A stretch of 64,000 bases of DNA, from positions 434,001 to 498,000 of the forward strand of contig NZ_CP041331.1 of the NCBI RefSeq assembly GCF_013394165.1. Direction: 5' to 3'. The DNA is from Pseudoalteromonas sp. Scap06 (lineage in GTDB: Bacteria; Pseudomonadota; Gammaproteobacteria; Enterobacterales; Alteromonadaceae). A program made the position numbers and the translations under genes. Of this stretch, positions 48,095 to 55,453 are shown piece after piece. The first letter of the stretch is position 1, and every line of letters begins with the position of its first letter. The notes below the pieces were generated by a model. The model saw only the letters and a program-made list of their open reading frames with translations, had not been told where the DNA came from and searched no databases.

Positions 48095-48191
48095 CAAGCG
48101 CATTAAGCATGGGACTGCTAACCGTTTGCTCGGTTCCGCTAAGCTACAGAGTTTAGCCAAGCATTTTTGCGCCCATTAGTAAGGCGTTAGG
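48092..48191 (+). repeat. attC-like site 2
   Basis: Left arm TAACAAGCGCATTAAGCATG and right arm GCGCCCATTAGTAAGGCGTT are imperfectly complementary. The core GTTAGGA ends the site just before the next ORF. Its left end touches the stop codon of the acetyltransferase. Confidence 0.8.
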
Positions 48192-48197
48192 AGTAAA

Positions 48198-48593
48198 GTG
48201 AAATTCAAAGTTGCTAGTTCAATTCTGGCCTTATTTACATTGATAGGTTTGGGAGTGACTATATTTTCAGACTTTGAGAATATTGAAAGGTTGATCATTT
48301 GTTCCGTACTTTATGTATTAATACCGGCTTATGGTGCATATGGTACTTTTATAAGAAGCCGTACTGGAATATTAGTTTCTGTGATCTTATTTCTTTTTCA
48401 GAGTATTCGGAGTGTTGGAAGTGATAGCTTAATTCCACATATTGCTCCTATAACAATTTCCTTTCCCTTTGGTGATTTCTCAAATGGTCAAGGGTATTTA
48501 ATCGACTACTTTGCTATTTTTATGGCAATATTTTTAGCATGGTTACTTAAGGTGGTAATTACCCCTAATAAGTCATTAAACAGGGACAAATAA
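48198..48593 (+). CDS. cassette-encoded membrane protein, 131 aa
   Basis: This small integral membrane protein is of unknown function. Hydrophobic segments lie near residues 5-24, 32-52, 58-70 and 100-122. It begins with GTG at 48198, seven bases after the attC core, with AGGAG at 48189-48193. The C-terminal NKSLNRDK is encoded by the left arm of the next attC, so the reading frame runs into the recombination site. No family was recognised. Confidence 0.7.
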   Translation: MKFKVASSILALFTLIGLGVTIFSDFENIERLIICSVLYVLIPAYGAYGTFIRSRTGILVSVILFLFQSIRSVGSDSLIPHIAPITISFPFGDFSNGQGYLIDYFAIFMAIFLAWLLKVVITPNKSLNRDK

Positions 48594-48660
48594 CTGTTGA
48601 TTTTTGCTCCTGTCGCATATTTTGACTAACTGATATTTGTCCATTAATGGGGCGTTATGT
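48574..48660 (+). repeat. attC-like site 3
   Basis: Left arm CATTAAACAGGGACAAATAA and right arm ATTTGTCCATTAATGGGGCG pair imperfectly, with core GTTATGT at the right. It overlaps the last codons of the 131-aa ORF. Confidence 0.75.
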
Positions 48661-48690
48661 GTCAATCTCAATCAAACTAAGGGGTATTAA

Positions 48691-48984
48691 ATGGAATTAG
48701 AAATAACATGGAAACGAGCCGCTCGAATTTGGTGGTCATATATTTGGCGTAACATCATAGCAATTATTGGAGCTGTTGTTATTGGCGCTATTGTCGGTGG
48801 TGTTTTAGGTTTTATTCTAGGTATGCTTGGTGCCTCTACTGATACGATTAAGTTAATTGTTCAACCTATTGGCTTCTTAATAGGCCTAGGAATTTCAATC
48901 ATTCCATTAAAGCTTATTCTTGGTAAAAACTTTGGTGAGTTCCGCTTGGTTCTAATGAGTACTAGCGAAGAGTCCAACACATAA
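48691..48984 (+). CDS. cassette-encoded membrane protein, 97 aa
   Basis: This small protein has an aromatic basic N-terminus (WKRAARIWWSYIWRN) and then two Gly-rich hydrophobic helices (IIAIIGAVVIGAIVGGVLGFILGML and IVQPIGFLIGLGISIIPL). I know no family. An AAGGGG lies seven to nine bases before the ATG. It is closed by attC-like site 4. Confidence 0.7.
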   Translation: MELEITWKRAARIWWSYIWRNIIAIIGAVVIGAIVGGVLGFILGMLGASTDTIKLIVQPIGFLIGLGISIIPLKLILGKNFGEFRLVLMSTSEESNT

Positions 48985-49072
48985 CAAGGGTTTTCAGGGC
49001 GGACACAAAAAGCTGGTTGTTCGCTTCGCTCAAGTATAGCCAGCTTTCTTTAACCGCTTAAAGGGTGTCATG
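48978..49072 (+). repeat. attC-like site 4
   Basis: Left arm CATAACAAGGGTTTTCAGGG and right arm CCGCTTAAAGGGTGTCATGA pair imperfectly. The inner stem AAAGCTGG/CCAGCTTT (49009-49016, 49040-49047) has the loop TTCGCTTCGCTC shared with site 1. The right core is degenerate (GTCATGA) and contains the start codon of the next ORF. Confidence 0.75.
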
Positions 49073-50062
49073 AAACCGAACATAAAAAGCAAAATTCCAC
49101 TGGCGTTTTTAACTATTATATCGATTTGGTGGTGGTATTATTACGCATCGTCAAATGCGCTTAACGAATATGGAAATGCTAAATATGAGTGGCTATTTAT
49201 GCTCGACACACTCTTGGTACTTCCAATTTTGTGCTTTCTTTGCGAATCCGATAAACAAAAAGCTCTTTTGAAAACGGCTATTTTATGTTGTACTTCTGTG
49301 TTCATAGGAAGCCTTATCATTCCCGAACAAAATAAAGTTATTTTTCATTTTCTCGAGAGTGGCCGTTATTTTGTCTTAGCCATCATTCTTGTTTTGGAAG
49401 TCACAGCATTAGTTACTGTATGTTTAGCTGTCCAAGCTTCACTTGTGAACAAAGAAGATCCAGATTTAGCCGTAGCTAATCCTATCGAGAAAATTTTCGG
49501 CTCATCGCTGTTCAGCTCAATTCTGTCAATTGAAGGGCGCGTCTGGAGCTTTGCACTTTTTGCATCGCAAATAAAAAGTAGCGCATATCGTGGCGATCAG
49601 CATTTTTTCTACGATAAAAAAGATGGTGCTCAGAGTAACCTATTTGGCTTTATACTCCTTATTATTATCGAAATTCCACTTGTCCACTTACTCCTTCATT
49701 TTTTATGGTCAAGCATCGCCGCAAATATCACAACAGGACTTACGTTGTTCGGACTTATATTTTTCTTAGCCGAATACAAAGCCGTTGGTAAACGCCCCAT
49801 TTCAATCCATGGGATAAACTTAATCATTCGTTACGGACTTTATGCGCCTTTAACCATACCATTAAAGAACGTATCTGAAATAAGTCTAAATAATTCGTTT
49901 GTGAAACGTTCGCGCAACGTAAAACGATTTAACTACTTTGGTGTTCCTAATGTTGCTATCAAACTCTGTTCTCCTATAAATGGAAAAACAAAAATATATT
50001 TAGGTGTAAATTCGCCAGAAGATTTTATCACCACCGTTAATCGTGCAAAAATCGCGGTATAA
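49070..50062 (+). CDS. cassette-encoded multi-pass membrane protein, 330 aa
   Basis: This 330-aa protein is unusually long for a cassette. There are about six hydrophobic segments (near residues 12-26, 42-58, 66-85, 100-122, 190-212 and 215-235), then a soluble C-terminal part (about 245-330) with beta-strand character (KRPISIHGINLIIRYGLY, VPNVAIKLCSP), which looks PH-like in outline. No family was recognised. The start codon lies inside the upstream attC core, so expression depends on upstream transcripts and a poor Shine-Dalgarno (AAAGGG). Confidence 0.7.
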   Translation: MKPNIKSKIPLAFLTIISIWWWYYYASSNALNEYGNAKYEWLFMLDTLLVLPILCFLCESDKQKALLKTAILCCTSVFIGSLIIPEQNKVIFHFLESGRYFVLAIILVLEVTALVTVCLAVQASLVNKEDPDLAVANPIEKIFGSSLFSSILSIEGRVWSFALFASQIKSSAYRGDQHFFYDKKDGAQSNLFGFILLIIIEIPLVHLLLHFLWSSIAANITTGLTLFGLIFFLAEYKAVGKRPISIHGINLIIRYGLYAPLTIPLKNVSEISLNNSFVKRSRNVKRFNYFGVPNVAIKLCSPINGKTKIYLGVNSPEDFITTVNRAKIAV

Positions 50063-50141
50063 CAACGATCGCTGGGTCACAAGCACGTGCGCAGCTTCGC
50101 TGTTTTTTCACACGTGTATACGCTCATATTGGAAGTTATGT
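50059..50141 (+). repeat. attC-like site 5
   Basis: TATAACAACGATCGCTGG at the left and the inverse TATTGGAAGTTATGT at the right, with inner arms CACGTG/CACGTG (50084-50089, 50111-50116). The pairing is weaker than in sites 1 and 2. The core GTTATGT is intact. Confidence 0.65.
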
Positions 50142-50184
50142 GCTTCAATAAGTCTGAGCATTACTCAAGCAAGGAGAGAGTATT

Positions 50185-50721
50185 TTGACATTAGATGAAT
50201 ACAGAAAAGAATTTGAACAATCTTCAAACAGATCTATTTCAATGCCGGTTGCTGGAACCATAATTTGGGGTTTAGTTGGATTTCTAAGTACACTATTTAG
50301 CGCAAATGTTTCTATATATATTTTACTCTTTGCAACAGGCGGGATTTTTCCTATAGCCTTATTAATTGCTAAATTTAGAAAAGAGAACTTAGTTTCCTCA
50401 TCCAACCCTTTAGCAAAACTAATGGGTTTATGCATAGTGATGGTTAATCTTCTTTGGGCTGTCCATATTCCATTACTTTTAAATGCACCTGAATTTGTTC
50501 CTTTGAGTTTAGGCGTTGGCTTAGGACTTCATTGGGTAGTATATTCTTGGATCGTTAAACATCCTGTTGGCTTAATTCATGCTGTGTTAAGAAGTATTTT
50601 AATTGTAGCCGCTTGGTATTTATTTCCTAACAGTAGTATCTTAGCTATCTCATGCGTTATTGTTTTAACTTATATAATGAGTATTTATCAAATGTTAACC
50701 AGGGATATGACAAACACCTAA
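50185..50721 (+). CDS. small multi-pass membrane protein, 178 aa (DUF7010-like)
   Basis: This protein has an acidic N-terminus (MTLDEYRKEFEQSSNRSIS) and then five or six hydrophobic helices. It resembles a widespread family of small membrane proteins that often travel in cassettes; DUF7010 is my best guess and needs a profile search. The start is a TTG at 50185 preceded by AAGGAGAG. It is the last ORF of the array, and no clear attC follows it. Confidence 0.7.
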   Translation: MTLDEYRKEFEQSSNRSISMPVAGTIIWGLVGFLSTLFSANVSIYILLFATGGIFPIALLIAKFRKENLVSSSNPLAKLMGLCIVMVNLLWAVHIPLLLNAPEFVPLSLGVGLGLHWVVYSWIVKHPVGLIHAVLRSILIVAAWYLFPNSSILAISCVIVLTYIMSIYQMLTRDMTNT

Positions 50722-50734
50722 ACTCTGACAATGT

Positions 50735-50795
50735 CCTTAAAATCATTTGAACATAGAGAAGGCAATTAGTAGTAAATGAGTACCAAAACTCATTT
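50735..50795 (+). repeat. dispersed repeat, partial copy E
   Basis: The segment TTGAACATAGAGAAGGCAAT and the following bases up to CCAAAACTCA match 55251-55300 closely. This is the left-most and shortest member of the family found at 52714, 54697, 55073 and 55201. Confidence 0.6.
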
Positions 50796-50855
50796 AACTC
50801 TTGAATATCATCAGCACTCTCCCCATTGAGTTACTATAACAAGATGGAGTGATAA

Positions 50856-51124
50856 ATGGATTTACTCAACGCTATTGATATTGAAGTATTTTATTATTTA
50901 GGTGGAATGTTACTCGCCTTAGTCGTTTTTCAGGGAATGTTTAAGTTAGTTACTTGGAGCAAAAAAATGCCAAAGGGGGCATTGGTCTTTTTAGCTTTTT
51001 TCCATTAATATCAATCTACCCTATTCCTCCTCAAGAAATAAAAAAAATTGAAAGAATGAAGCAAAAACAAATTAAAAGCGAAGATGAAAGTGGTGATCCA
51101 GCTAATGAAGATGAAGTTATTTAA
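50856..51124 (+). pseudogene. small membrane protein gene with a one-base frameshift
   Basis: From the ATG at 50856 the frame gives MDLLNAIDIEVFYYLGGMLL...KLVTWSKKMPKG and stops at 51008. One extra base in the G-run at 50975-50979 would restore a continuous frame ending at 51124 (GIGLFSFFPLISIYPIPP, then an acidic, Lys-rich tail ESGDPANEDEVI), about 89 aa. So a one-base deletion in a homopolymer has broken it, or the base is an assembly error. The predicted protein has two hydrophobic helices and no recognised family. Confidence 0.65.
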
Positions 51125-51198
51125 TAACTAACATGCTAACTTAGAATAATAAGAATTTAATCTGTTTTAACTTAACGTAAATAAATGGTACCAAGCCT

Positions 51199-52170
51199 TT
51201 GAAAATAAATAATAAAACTCTAGGTGTTTTGCTTTACCTATGCTTAGCCTTAATATTACTTTTGATTGCACTAAGTTATAGCAGTGGCCGATTATCGCAC
51301 TCTTCACCTCTCAACTCAGTGGTAAAGGAACCAAATACATTAAAAGCAACTCCCCCCCTTAGTTTAAAACAAGAAACACTCGATGATTTATCCGATAAAA
51401 ACACTATCGCCCCTATAGAAAAAGGCATACAAGATCAAAATAACCAACTTGCTGTAATGGCCATTCCACGCTGGAAACAACAAGGGCAACTAAAAACACA
51501 TTTAGCGCACTTAAAAAATAAGGCTGACAAAGGCGATATTGACGCAAAGTATATTGTTGCAGCCAATTTAAGATATTGCTTTACTGCCCCTATTGATGAT
51601 TTTGCCTTACAAGCAAAGCTAGAAGCCATAGCTGATTATACCTATGCAGGTGAAGCAATTGATGCTACGTTAGAAAAATTTGATTACTGTAGTGGAATTA
51701 ATCAGGATCAACGTCGTGAGTTTTATTTATATTTTTATGATGCAGCGCAAAACGGATCTGTTGCAGCGCAACAAACATTTGCTGATATAACAGCAGAGTT
51801 TTATATGCAATCACAAGGTTTTAAAACACAAAACAGAGAGGAGTACATTAAAAAACGCGATGCATTCAAACTACAAAAAATCGCTTTTTTAGAGCAAGCA
51901 GCCAAGCATGGCAGTGAAAAGGCGTTAATGAAATTGTCGGCTTTGTATCATTCGCAACAAATCAGCGGTAATAGCTTAGCAAAGTCGTACGCATTAAATC
52001 GCCTAATGATGGAAATAACGGAAAACGGTGAACTATATAATCGTTATGCATGGTTTGAGCAACGGCAATACCCTCAGCTTTCACAGACTGAACTCAGTGA
52101 AGCCAACACTATTGTAAATAACTGGCTGGCAAACATTTATCAAAATGGCAGTCTTTACCCTTATGAATGA
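51199..52170 (+). CDS. Sel1-like repeat protein with N-terminal membrane anchor
   Basis: This 323-aa protein has one hydrophobic helix (LGVLLYLCLALILLLIALSY, residues 8-27) and then a polar linker. A helical region contains short repeats of the Sel1/TPR type (KGDIDAKYIVAANLRYC, NGSVAAQQTFADITAEFY, HGSEKALMKLSALYHSQ). It would lie in the periplasm, held by the anchor, as a scaffold for other proteins. The function is unknown. The start is a TTG without a clear Shine-Dalgarno, so the true start may differ. Confidence 0.65.
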   Translation: MKINNKTLGVLLYLCLALILLLIALSYSSGRLSHSSPLNSVVKEPNTLKATPPLSLKQETLDDLSDKNTIAPIEKGIQDQNNQLAVMAIPRWKQQGQLKTHLAHLKNKADKGDIDAKYIVAANLRYCFTAPIDDFALQAKLEAIADYTYAGEAIDATLEKFDYCSGINQDQRREFYLYFYDAAQNGSVAAQQTFADITAEFYMQSQGFKTQNREEYIKKRDAFKLQKIAFLEQAAKHGSEKALMKLSALYHSQQISGNSLAKSYALNRLMMEITENGELYNRYAWFEQRQYPQLSQTELSEANTIVNNWLANIYQNGSLYPYE

Positions 52171-52377
52171 TCAGACCATAGGTAATATAACCATAGCCAA
52201 AGGGGTCAAATCTTGACTTCAGACATTATAACTCCTGACCGTCTGCTCATGATATTTTGCTGCCAATCGTTAATACAAAACACTAATCATAATTGAGGCT
52301 GCCTTTGTTTACTGAGCTTCACTGTAATCGACCTAAGTAAAAAGTGACTACCCATGTTACGTTTAACATTTCCCCGC

Positions 52378-52512
52378 CATCACGCCCTGAAAATAAGGTA
52401 TTGCTGAGTAATGTATTTCATGGATGAAATACAAGGCGTAACTTCACCAAGGATGGTGAATATACGCCGCTTACGTTCAAGCAATAGTTTATTTGAAGGA
52501 TAAAGCGTGATG
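52378..52512. repeat. imperfect 135-bp inverted repeat
   Basis: CATCACGC...CCTGAAAATAAGGTATTGCT at the left matches, inverted, AGCAATAGTTTATTTGAAGG...GCGTGATG at the right. Two smaller hairpins sit inside (ATTTCATGGATGAAAT, TTCACCAAGGATGGTGAA). Confidence 0.65.
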
Positions 52513-52713
52513 CTCGGGTGCGCTGAGAGTGTCCAGAGAGGGACCAGCGGCAGCCCCTCTTTGGCTGCCGTCGCCAGTGCGACAAAACCTCGAATAAGGT
52601 TTATTTAATCATTTACATCTAAGCCTTTAATTAACAAAAAACAACCAATCAATCAATTATGCAAAACATCAATATTAGCTAAAGCATGTGTGAAAAGCAC
52701 AGTGTTGTTCTTC

Positions 52714-52797
52714 TAAAAGCGCAGCGCCTCTTAGCCCTCTTTGTGCATAAATCACTAAAAGACCTTATTAAACAAAGAGAAGTGAATGAGCAGAAAA
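52714..52797 (+). repeat. dispersed repeat, copy A
   Basis: AAAAGCGCAGCG, CTCTTAGCCCTC, TGTGCATAAATCACTAAAAG and ACAAAGAGAAGTGAATGAGC follow each other in the same order as in copies B, C and D. Confidence 0.7.
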
Positions 52798-52841
52798 CAC
52801 TGTAATAACGTTTACTCGCTCAGGCTAAAAAAAGTCGTTAG

Positions 52842-53642
52842 TTAGCTTGGTTTTTGGCTATTTTTCATCATTTCTAAATAGCGTCCCTCAATGAATTTTT
52901 TTTCTTTTGTAAGGTGCTTAAGTGCGTACTGGGTTTTTTCTAGCTCTTGTTTTAATGTGTCAAGCTCTTCACTACTTTCTGGCCCGTCAGTTTGTAACTG
53001 CAATTGCTGTAATAGTTGGTCTTGCTCTGCAATTTGCCTTTTATATTCGTTTAAAGTGTTAAGTAACTTTGTTTGATCGGGCGTTGACGATGTATCTGCG
53101 TTTGATGTTTTATCACTATTTTCGCTCGCGGTTTTAAGCGCTTCATAATCTGCTTGTAACTGGTCTTTTTCTTCTTGAAGTACAGTCACTGCATCATATT
53201 GTGCATAGAGTTTTTGACGGGTAACTTTTAATTTTTCAACACTTTTATCCAAATCCCCTTTAAGTTTGCGGATTAACTTATGCGAGCGTTTTAATTTTTT
53301 ATTGAGATCATCGATTAGCTGTTGTTCTTTTTCGGTAACATGATCTTTGGTTGATGAAGTAACCTCAGTTAATTGCTGTTGTAATAGCATTTGTACACTG
53401 ATTAACTCAGCGATAGTTTTTCGATTATCGTTAACATAGCTCATGGCATTTTCAACAGACTCTCTGCACATAGCTAAAGTAGCATCATCCATTGTGCCGT
53501 TACTTTTAACCATGCTAAGTGCAAATGCCCTAAACTCTCTGAGTATCAGTAAAAGAATATAAAACCACGCGGCTAAAATAAGTAGCCCAAAATTTATAGC
53601 AATATAATGATAAACCTCTGGCGGAAATACGGCATATGGCAT
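52842..53642 (-). CDS. membrane-anchored coiled-coil protein, 266 aa
   Basis: One N-terminal membrane helix (IAINFGLLILAAWFYILLLIL, residues 14-34) is followed by a long coiled coil (about 80-175 and 190-260) broken by a polar Ser/Thr/Asp linker. The C-terminus is in the cytoplasm if the helix is a simple anchor. No family was recognised. It is divergent from the response regulator gene, with 98 bp between the starts, so the two may be linked in function. Confidence 0.7.
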   Translation of the reverse strand: MPYAVFPPEVYHYIAINFGLLILAAWFYILLLILREFRAFALSMVKSNGTMDDATLAMCRESVENAMSYVNDNRKTIAELISVQMLLQQQLTEVTSSTKDHVTEKEQQLIDDLNKKLKRSHKLIRKLKGDLDKSVEKLKVTRQKLYAQYDAVTVLQEEKDQLQADYEALKTASENSDKTSNADTSSTPDQTKLLNTLNEYKRQIAEQDQLLQQLQLQTDGPESSEELDTLKQELEKTQYALKHLTKEKKFIEGRYLEMMKNSQKPS

Positions 53643-53740
53643 TATTTAGTTATCTTAAATTAAGTGTTTATTTACTAGAGTTTAGCGCTGTGAAAAAAAT
53701 CTGCCATAATAACAACAACATTAAAAAAAAAGTTACCTGT

Positions 53741-54634
53741 GTGAAAATACTTATCGTGGATGATAGCCATGCAACACTTGAAATAGTACGCCGAGGGTTG
53801 GAAAAGTTTGGCTATCGGAAGTTATTAATAGAAAAAGCCAACAATGCTAAATCAGCGTTAACGCTGATTGGTAGTTGGCACCCCGATATTGTGCTTACAG
53901 ACTGGCATATGCCTGATATGTGTGGAGTGACGCTATTACGTGCAATAAAGCAAAGGCAACTTAATATAATAGTCGCGATGCTAACCACGGTTGATGAAAA
54001 GTCTCAAATTGAAGAAGCCATTAGCTTTGGCGCATCTTTTGTTCTATCAAAACCTTTTACAGATGAACAACTTCACGATAAGTTATTACCTCTGGTTCAA
54101 CTTGTAGAAAATAACGAAGTCATTCCTGATGAAATTGAATTAAATGATGATTTAGCGTTGCCAAAGCTGTCGCAATTAGAACGGTTGTTTCATAAACATA
54201 TAAGTCAGTCTTTAATCGTAAACACAATTCAACCGCAGGTATTCGATGAATCTAAAGTACCCTGTGTAATGGCTGTTTATGAGGATCCTAAAAGTCAAAA
54301 AGTACGCGCTATTGCCATACTTGATATTTATGCCGCCTGTGTAATGGCAAGTGGTTATAGTAGCTTGTCGGCTGAAGATATTAGTAACTCAATATTATCT
54401 GGCGTTGTTACAAACACAGCATTAAGCGCATGTAAAAAAGCATTAACGGAAACGGCTTTTGCCTTTTTAGACAAGCGAACACGCGTTAGTTTACAAATCA
54501 AAACGGTCAAAGTGATTACCACGCCTTTTCGTAAGCTCACTTTGCTGTATAAAACACCTGCTGAAAAGCGCATTGATTTTAGCTGCCAGCTTGAGGGCAT
54601 GGCACAAGGTAAAATTATGCTAGTTGGCATTTAG
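53741..54634 (+). CDS. response regulator with CheC/CheX-like C-terminal domain
   Basis: The 297-aa protein starts with a receiver domain (about 1-120): acidic pair Asp7-Asp8, phosphoacceptor Asp54 (IVLTDWHMPD), Thr near 83 and Lys in FVLSKPF. The second half (about 150-297) resembles chemotaxis phosphatase (CheC/CheX) domains in layout; this is not certain, and the usual catalytic Glu-Asn pair is not obvious. I use the GTG at 53741 (MKILIVDDSH) because an earlier ATG at 53636 gives 35 residues unlike any receiver start. No kinase gene is adjacent. Confidence 0.78.
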   Translation: MKILIVDDSHATLEIVRRGLEKFGYRKLLIEKANNAKSALTLIGSWHPDIVLTDWHMPDMCGVTLLRAIKQRQLNIIVAMLTTVDEKSQIEEAISFGASFVLSKPFTDEQLHDKLLPLVQLVENNEVIPDEIELNDDLALPKLSQLERLFHKHISQSLIVNTIQPQVFDESKVPCVMAVYEDPKSQKVRAIAILDIYAACVMASGYSSLSAEDISNSILSGVVTNTALSACKKALTETAFAFLDKRTRVSLQIKTVKVITTPFRKLTLLYKTPAEKRIDFSCQLEGMAQGKIMLVGI

Positions 54635-54696
54635 TAAATTAAACTTACGTAGTTACCATTATAAAAAAGTTTAATTTTAAAAACACCCTGCTCCTG

Positions 54697-54786
54697 CAAA
54701 AGCGCAGCGTCTCTTCGCCCTCATGGTAAATCAATCACTGAAGGATCTTATTACACAAAGAGAAGTGGATGAGGAGTAAAAGAGTA
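54697..54786 (+). repeat. dispersed repeat, copy B
   Basis: CAAAAGCGCAGCGTCTCTTCG, then ATCAATCACTGAAGG and ACAAAGAGAAGTGGATGAGG. It is the same block order as copies A, C and D. Confidence 0.7.
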
Positions 54787-54906
54787 AATTGAACATCAAA
54801 CTCGTGACTGAAGGTTTACCCCGCGTTTCTATGTTTAATGTGCTAAGCCTGACGCGATATGAAATCGCTGCTACGAAAGACATTTACTGCTAAAAACAGT
54901 TTTTGC

Positions 54907-54996
54907 ACCACAGAGGATCCCGAGGCGCTTTGCGCTGCACAGAGATGAATTGGTATTTTTTAAGCATTTCTCTGTGAACTCTGTGTTCTCGGTGGT
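54907..54996. repeat. 90-bp inverted repeat with CACAGAG/CTCTGTG arms
   Basis: ACCACAGAGGATCCCGAG at the left and CTCTGTGTTCTCGGTGGT at the right are imperfect inverse complements. Inner CTCTGTGAACTCTGTG is a short direct duplication. Similar CTCTGTG-type intergenic repeats are known from several bacterial genomes. Confidence 0.6.
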
Positions 54997-55072
54997 AAAT
55001 ACTTATTTAGACTTAACTCTAGCGCGATATGAAATCGCTGCTACAGAACAATATATTGCTTTTTTACGTCCA

Positions 55073-55166
55073 CTAAAACCGTATCGTCGCTTCGCTCCCT
55101 TTGTGAATAAATCACTTAAAGTTCTTATTTAACAAAGAGAAGAGAATGAGGAGTAAAAGAGTAAAC
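55073..55166 (+). repeat. dispersed repeat, copy C
   Basis: CTTCGCTCCCTTTGTGAATA, AATCACTTAAAGTTCTTATT and ACAAAGAGAAGAGAATGAGG, followed by AGTAAAAGAGTAAA, which copy B shares. Confidence 0.65.
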
Positions 55167-55200
55167 AGAACAACCAAACAGCTTTAGTTTTTTCTTACTC

Positions 55201-55300
55201 TAAAAGCGCAGCGTCTCTTCGCCCTCGTTGTGCATAATTCATTAAAAGCTATTTGAACATGGAGAAGACAATAAGCAGAAAATGAGAAACCAAAACCATC
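55201..55300 (+). repeat. dispersed repeat, copy D
   Basis: TAAAAGCGCAGCGTCTCTTC, GTTGTGCATAATTCATTAAA and TTGAACATGGAGAAGACAAT. The right half is closest to copy E at 50735. Confidence 0.65.
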
Positions 55301-55401
55301 ACACAAAGCCGAGTGTCAGTGAAAAGTTAAATATTAGCTCCCCCGAACCTCGTAGCCCGTAGCCCGTAGCTTAAGTTAAATTAATCCAAACATGTTTAAA
55401 C

Positions 55402-55437
55402 AAAAAAGGCGCTTCCGGTTAAGGTAAGCGCCTTTTG
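55402..55437 (-). terminator. terminator after the S46 peptidase gene
   Basis: Stem AAAAGGCGCTT/AAGCGCCTTTT with an 11-base loop and T-run on the leftward strand. Confidence 0.85.
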
Positions 55438-55453
55438 TTATTTTAACTGCTAC

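Larger units (their letters stand above)
52171..52841. other. 670-bp intergenic region with palindromic and dispersed repeats
   Basis: No gene is present. The region holds the imperfect 135-bp inverted repeat at 52378-52512, a GC-rich hairpin near 52550-52570 (GGCAGCC/GGCTGCC) and repeat copy A at 52714-52797. The start (AGGGGTCAAATCTTGACTTC, near 52200) resembles the end of a REP-type element but was not matched to anything. Confidence 0.5.
54635..55453. other. 820-bp repeat-rich intergenic region
   Basis: No gene is supported. It holds dispersed repeat copies B, C and D, a 90-bp inverted repeat (54907-54996), two direct copies of a GCGCGATATGAAATCGCTGC-like block (54852-54875 and 55022-55044) and a triple CGTAGCC (55351-55369). 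A 60-codon frame at 54950-55132 is repeat sequence. Confidence 0.6.

Noticed and set aside
50975..50979. Programmed frameshift at the G-run in the small gene
   Set aside because: There is no slippery heptamer with a downstream pseudoknot or stimulatory Shine-Dalgarno. A plain deletion or sequencing error is simpler.
54950..55132. 60-codon frame on the + strand in the repeat region
   Set aside because: It consists of dispersed repeat copies and the CTCTGTG inverted repeat, has no Shine-Dalgarno and no protein-like composition.
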